A stretch of DNA of 64,000 nt, from positions 1 to 64,000 of the forward strand of contig NZ_UFQC01000001.1 in the NCBI RefSeq assembly GCF_900496975.1, read 5' to 3'. Positions 61,420 through 64,000 of the stretch are shown here, in pieces (position 1 is the first letter of the stretch; every line of letters starts with the position of its first letter). This DNA comes from Achromobacter veterisilvae (lineage in GTDB: Bacteria > Pseudomonadota > Gammaproteobacteria > Burkholderiales > Burkholderiaceae_B). Below the pieces are notes generated by a model that did no database searches, was not told the DNA's origin, and saw only the letters and a program-made list of their open reading frames with translations. Both the position numbers and the translations under genes were made by a program.

Positions 61420-61548
61420 GTGATCATCGGAACGGCGGCTGTCGCCTGGACGGCCGCGTTCCTGGTTTCACCGAATCCGGACGAGGTGCGGTGGGCGGGG
61501 CCCGGAGCCGAAGGCATGGCGTTCGGCTCGCGACGCAATGGCCATTGA
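61420..61548 (+). other. possible 42-codon membrane ORF or gene-end remnant
   Basis: An open frame from GTG 61420 encodes a hydrophobic stretch (VIIGTAAVAWTAAFLVSPNP) and then DEVRWAGPGAEGMAFGSRR. The frame continues upstream to a stop at 61363 with a basic FLKKRVFPW segment but no ATG, giving the look of the membrane-anchored end of a protein whose 5' part is lost. There is no clear Shine-Dalgarno. It lies between the AraC gene and the 3' end of rcnA. Confidence 0.3.
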
Positions 61549-61606
61549 AGAGCACGCTTTCCAAACTTCTCTTTACGCTTTTATAGGGAGGGAAAGGGAT
61601 GCCCGA

Positions 61607-62770
61607 TCAAACGCCTTCCGCAGCCCCGGCCTGGGGCAACCCGAGCCACCCATGGACTCCCACGTAAATGCCGACCGCAATGATCAGCAGACTCGATAGG
61701 TAGGGGGCCCGTTGGGCGATCGCGCTGAACCACGGAGCGCGCTGGGTAACCTGCCGCACGCTGAGCGCCGCGACTGCCCCGACCGTGACCAACGTGATCG
61801 CCAGCCCGATCGAGAAGCACAACACCAGCACGGCTCCCAAAGTGAACTCCTTCAACTGCAAGCACAGGAGCAACACGGTGATGGCCGCAGGGCAGGGGAT
61901 AAGGCCGCCCGTAAGACCGAACAGGGCGATCTGCCAGTTGGTCACATTCCGGTTCGCGAATCGCCGGCGGATCTCATTGGCGTGCGCCAACTGGTGAGCG
62001 TCCTGATAACCTTCACCGGCGACATCCAGTCCATGCAACGCTTCGTGAATGTGGTCGTGCTGGCGGCTATCCGGCTCCAGAAAGGCGACGTCATAGCCGT
62101 GGGCGTGGCCGCCGTGGGCCAATGTCAGGCGCACCATGAACTCGTGAGGTTCAGGTATCTCTTCCAAGGACTCGAGGTAGCCATCCTTCTGCACGAACCG
62201 GAACGTCTGCTGACGGCCATCGGTTCGTTCGGTGGTCACCGCGACATCCTCCGCCTGCCAGTTACTGCCTCGAAGGCGGGTCAGACGCCAACGGGGAGGT
62301 ACGCCGTCCTCGAACACTTCAAGGGCGACGCGGCCATGCCCGGTGTCGATTTCGTGCCGCTCCAGGCCGTGGGTGTGCCCGCCGTGCTCATGATCGTCGT
62401 GAGAGTGGTCATGCGCCCCGGCATGCTGCTCCTGCCAGGTTCTCCAGAACATCCAGGCCGCGATCAGCACGATGATCACCCCGGAAGCCAACTGGAAGTA
62501 GGGCTCCAGCTCCTCTGCCGCCACGCCTCGCCACAGGTACATGCCGCCCAGGCCGATGCCCCACACGATCAGCGTGTGCGAGATGGTCGCGGTGACCCCC
62601 AACAACACGGCCTGCAATACCGTCCCTCTGATCGCGACGATGAAGGCCGCCATCATCGTCTTAGAGTGGCCTGGCTCGAGGCCGTGCAGGGCGCCCAGCA
62701 GGATGGCGCTAGGAACGAATAGCCAGGCGTGCGAAGCGCCCTGAGCAATCAGCTCGGAAAACGACAGCAT
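61607..62770 (-). CDS. rcnA: RcnA-like nickel/cobalt exporter
   Basis: A 387-residue, six-helix metal exporter. Helix 1-2 contain LLGALHGLEPGHSKTMMAAF with the family HGLEPGHSKT motif, and later GLTGGLIPCPAAITVLLLCL carries the GxxPCP motif. A long loop at about 118-260 is His/Asp-rich (HDHSHDDHEHGGHTHGLE, then HGGHAHGYD and QHDHIHEALHGLD) around an inserted beta-rich stretch, suited to collect Ni2+ or Co2+. It starts 12 bp after rcnR and is repressed through the operator before that gene. Confidence 0.93.
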   Translation of the reverse strand: MLSFSELIAQGASHAWLFVPSAILLGALHGLEPGHSKTMMAAFIVAIRGTVLQAVLLGVTATISHTLIVWGIGLGGMYLWRGVAAEELEPYFQLASGVIIVLIAAWMFWRTWQEQHAGAHDHSHDDHEHGGHTHGLERHEIDTGHGRVALEVFEDGVPPRWRLTRLRGSNWQAEDVAVTTERTDGRQQTFRFVQKDGYLESLEEIPEPHEFMVRLTLAHGGHAHGYDVAFLEPDSRQHDHIHEALHGLDVAGEGYQDAHQLAHANEIRRRFANRNVTNWQIALFGLTGGLIPCPAAITVLLLCLQLKEFTLGAVLVLCFSIGLAITLVTVGAVAALSVRQVTQRAPWFSAIAQRAPYLSSLLIIAVGIYVGVHGWLGLPQAGAAEGV

Positions 62771-62782
62771 GGGGAATAGCCC

Positions 62783-63061
62783 TTACAGGTACTTGGTGAT
62801 CTCTTTGAATTCGTCGATGGTGCGCTGCTTATCCGCGTCCAGATCGCCTACGGCGTCTTGCAGGCAATGATCGATGTGGTCCTGGATCAGGACCTTCTTG
62901 GCCTGTGAAATCGCCTTCTCGACGGCGTGCAACTGCTGCGCAAGCTCAAGGCAGGAACGGTGGTCTTCCATCATTTGCAGAATGCTGCGCAGGTGGCCTT
63001 CCGCCCGCCTGAGACGCTTGGCGACGGCATCGTGATGGTGGTGGGGATCGGGTTTCGTCAT
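62783..63061 (-). CDS. rcnR: RcnR/CsoR-family metal-sensing repressor
   Basis: A 92-residue, all-helical repressor with the family core VAKRLRRAEGHLRSILQMM. The likely metal ligands are C37, H62 and C66 (SCLEL; DHIDHC), the Cys-His-Cys set of CsoR and InrS, not the Cys-His-His of E. coli RcnR; an N-terminal HHHH (7-10) could supply a fourth ligand. It precedes rcnA in the same operon, so nickel or cobalt should be the inducer. The palindrome 9 bases upstream of the start fits a RcnR/CsoR operator. Confidence 0.9.
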   Translation of the reverse strand: MTKPDPHHHHDAVAKRLRRAEGHLRSILQMMEDHRSCLELAQQLHAVEKAISQAKKVLIQDHIDHCLQDAVGDLDADKQRTIDEFKEITKYL

Positions 63062-63070
63062 GCTCGCATC

Positions 63071-63091
63071 ATATCCCCCTGGGGGGGATAT
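63071..63091. promoter_or_regulatory. RcnR/CsoR-type operator
   Basis: ATATCCCCC and GGGGGATAT, perfect 9-base arms around TGG, lie 9 bases upstream of rcnR. G/C tracts flanked by AT-rich inverted repeats are the known operator form of RcnR, DmeR and InrS-type repressors. The site would overlap the promoter or ribosome-binding region of rcnRA. Confidence 0.8.
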
Positions 63092-63257
63092 GTGCGGCAG
63101 ATACCCTGCGAGCGACCTGGAATCTATTGAGTTGCTGAAGGAGGGCGAGAGGCCTGCGCCAGACCGGAAGTTCAGGCCATCGAGATTGGCGAGAGAGATG
63201 TTTCAGTAGTGTCGGACCGCACATCAGCATAGACGCGATTGACGCTGCGGTAGTAAT

Positions 63258-63322
63258 GCGGATCAGGCCCAGCACATTGCGCGACGTGCCGCAGGCCTGT
63301 GATAAATGGCGATGGAACTCAT
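63258..63322 (-). pseudogene. remnant of the 5' end of an arsenate reductase gene (arsC)
   Basis: Behind the MFS gene, a strong Shine-Dalgarno (AGGAGAGG) and an ATG at 63322 open the peptide MSSIAIYH, the usual start of ArsC. A shift of frame follows, after which ACGTSRNVLGLIR continues, the catalytic Cys segment of ArsC (normally IYHNPACGTSRN). About four bases are missing at the shift. Right after LIR (63258) the ArsC similarity stops and the next about 165 bases to the rcnR operator are not recognisable. The gene is thus broken by both frameshift and truncation. Confidence 0.65.
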
Positions 63323-63334
63323 GCAATACCTCTC

Positions 63335-64000
63335 CTAGCAAGACTTGGGGGGCTGGGCGCGCAGCAGCATCAGCGCGCCACCGGCGGCCAGACCGATGGC
63401 GCCGGACAGCCACAAAGCGTTGGCTCCCCAGGCGTCCAGCGCCAGCCCGAAAAGCAACGGGGCAAGCGCCTGGGCGATCCGCGCGGGCATCATCAGCCAC
63501 CCCTGGCGCGCGCCATACCCTTGGGCGCCAAACAGCACCAGTGGCAAGGTGCCCTTCGCGATGGTGAGGATGCCGTTGCCAGCCCCATGGAGGATCGCAA
63601 ATGCGGGGGCCATGACCGGCCCCGCCATCAACAGCAGGGTCACGCCAGCGGGGTGCGCGAATGCGGCCAAGCGTGCCGACAGCAGCGGGTGAACGCGCCG
63701 CAGGAACCCGAACTCGAGTACGCGGCCGGCCACTTGCGCTGGACCGATGAGGGCGCCTACCGCGACTGCGGCGGCGAGCGTGGCGCCGGTAGCCTCCAGC
63801 ATCCGCGGCAAATGCGTGGCCATGGCCGTGCTGATGAACCAGGTCGCGGCGAAGACGAAGGCGAGGAGCGCGGTTGCGTACCCGTGGCGCCCGGCCGTCG
63901 GAGCAGGGGAAGGGGAGGAGGCGGCCTTCGTTGGATCCGCGACGGCGGACCTTTCATGTTTTGCCTGGCGGGGCAATTTCGGAAGCCAGGCATTGAGCGG
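63335..64000 (-). CDS. MFS transporter, C-terminal half (5' end outside window)
   Basis: The frame is open to the right edge, so the gene starts beyond 64000; the internal TTG at 63976 is not its start. The visible 221 residues begin after a hydrophilic central loop (RQAKHERSAVADPTKAASSP) and hold the last six helices (YATALLAFVFAATWFISTAM, then VHPLLSARLAAFAHPAGVTL and GAGNGILTIAKGTLPLVLFG). It reads into the arsC remnant 12 bp downstream, so it probably belonged to an arsenic operon. Its substrate is unknown. Confidence 0.8.
   Translation of the reverse strand, partial: PLNAWLPKLPRQAKHERSAVADPTKAASSPSPAPTAGRHGYATALLAFVFAATWFISTAMATHLPRMLEATGATLAAAVAVGALIGPAQVAGRVLEFGFLRRVHPLLSARLAAFAHPAGVTLLLMAGPVMAPAFAILHGAGNGILTIAKGTLPLVLFGAQGYGARQGWLMMPARIAQALAPLLFGLALDAWGANALWLSGAIGLAAGGALMLLRAQPPKSC

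Noticed and set aside
63069-63500. A 143-codon minus-strand frame overlapping the MFS 3' end and the rcnR operator.
   Set aside because: It runs through the end of the MFS gene in another frame; the only meaningful part is the short ArsC-like stretch, listed as a remnant.

Overview
The window is a GC-rich (mostly about two-thirds GC) stretch of bacterial chromosome. Its gene content points to a betaproteobacterium of the Burkholderiales, most likely the Alcaligenaceae (Bordetella/Achromobacter group). The reasons are tripartite tricarboxylate transporter genes, a stand-alone Bug-type (TctC) binding protein, a FecIRA-type iron regulon, many catabolic operons each paired with a divergent regulator, and GTG/ATG starts with ATGA translational overlaps. 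I see no rRNA, tRNA, CRISPR array or insertion sequence. The first and last genes are cut by the window edges.

Layout. 1-8 kb: a MocR-type regulator (cut), an AhpD-like protein, ChrA, an ECHDC3-like crotonase, a Bcr/CflA-type exporter, a selenoprotein-W-like (Rdx) protein and tctBA. 8-13 kb: a 50-residue peptide gene with its own promoter and hairpin, a spermidine-synthase-like enzyme, a membrane diguanylate cyclase, and a tyrosine recombinase divergent from a KfrA-like coiled-coil protein. 13-18.6 kb: a ferric-citrate-like fecIRA set plus a PepSY membrane protein. 18.7-29.5 kb: housekeeping and accessory genes (AI-2E permease family, atypical pseudouridine synthase, LD-carboxypeptidase, hipBA, an exported methyltransferase, an amino-acid permease, a DUF6152/membrane pair, a Phd-zeta toxin-antitoxin pair, GST).

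29.6-45.9 kb holds two catabolic operons, both read leftward. The first (37705 to 30638) has an FMNH2-dependent LLM monooxygenase, flavin reductase, aldehyde dehydrogenase, DUF3311 plus sodium:solute symporter, its own lumazine synthase, and an MFS carrier; a divergent XRE-cupin regulator faces it. The second (44901 to 38557) has a TauD-type dioxygenase, a split AtuA protein, a 2-hydroxyacid dehydrogenase, an HpcH-type aldolase, an SMP-30 lactonase and a Bug binding protein; a divergent LysR regulator faces it. Neither gene set matches a pathway I can name.

46.2-60.3 kb is the most striking region. A periplasmic formylglycine-generating enzyme is followed by a MoxR ATPase, DUF58, DUF4381, two vWA membrane proteins, a BatD-like protein, a lipoprotein HAD phosphatase and an exported sulfatase, mostly in overlapping frames. 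A large spermidine-synthase-like membrane protein, an internally deleted DUF4239 gene and an outer-membrane barrel protein follow. The arrangement suggests a MoxR-type maturation machine dedicated to a calcium-dependent sulfatase; this is inference.

The right end (61.6-64 kb) is a metal-resistance segment: rcnR-rcnA with a clear operator, then a remnant of an arsenate reductase gene behind an MFS gene that runs off the window.
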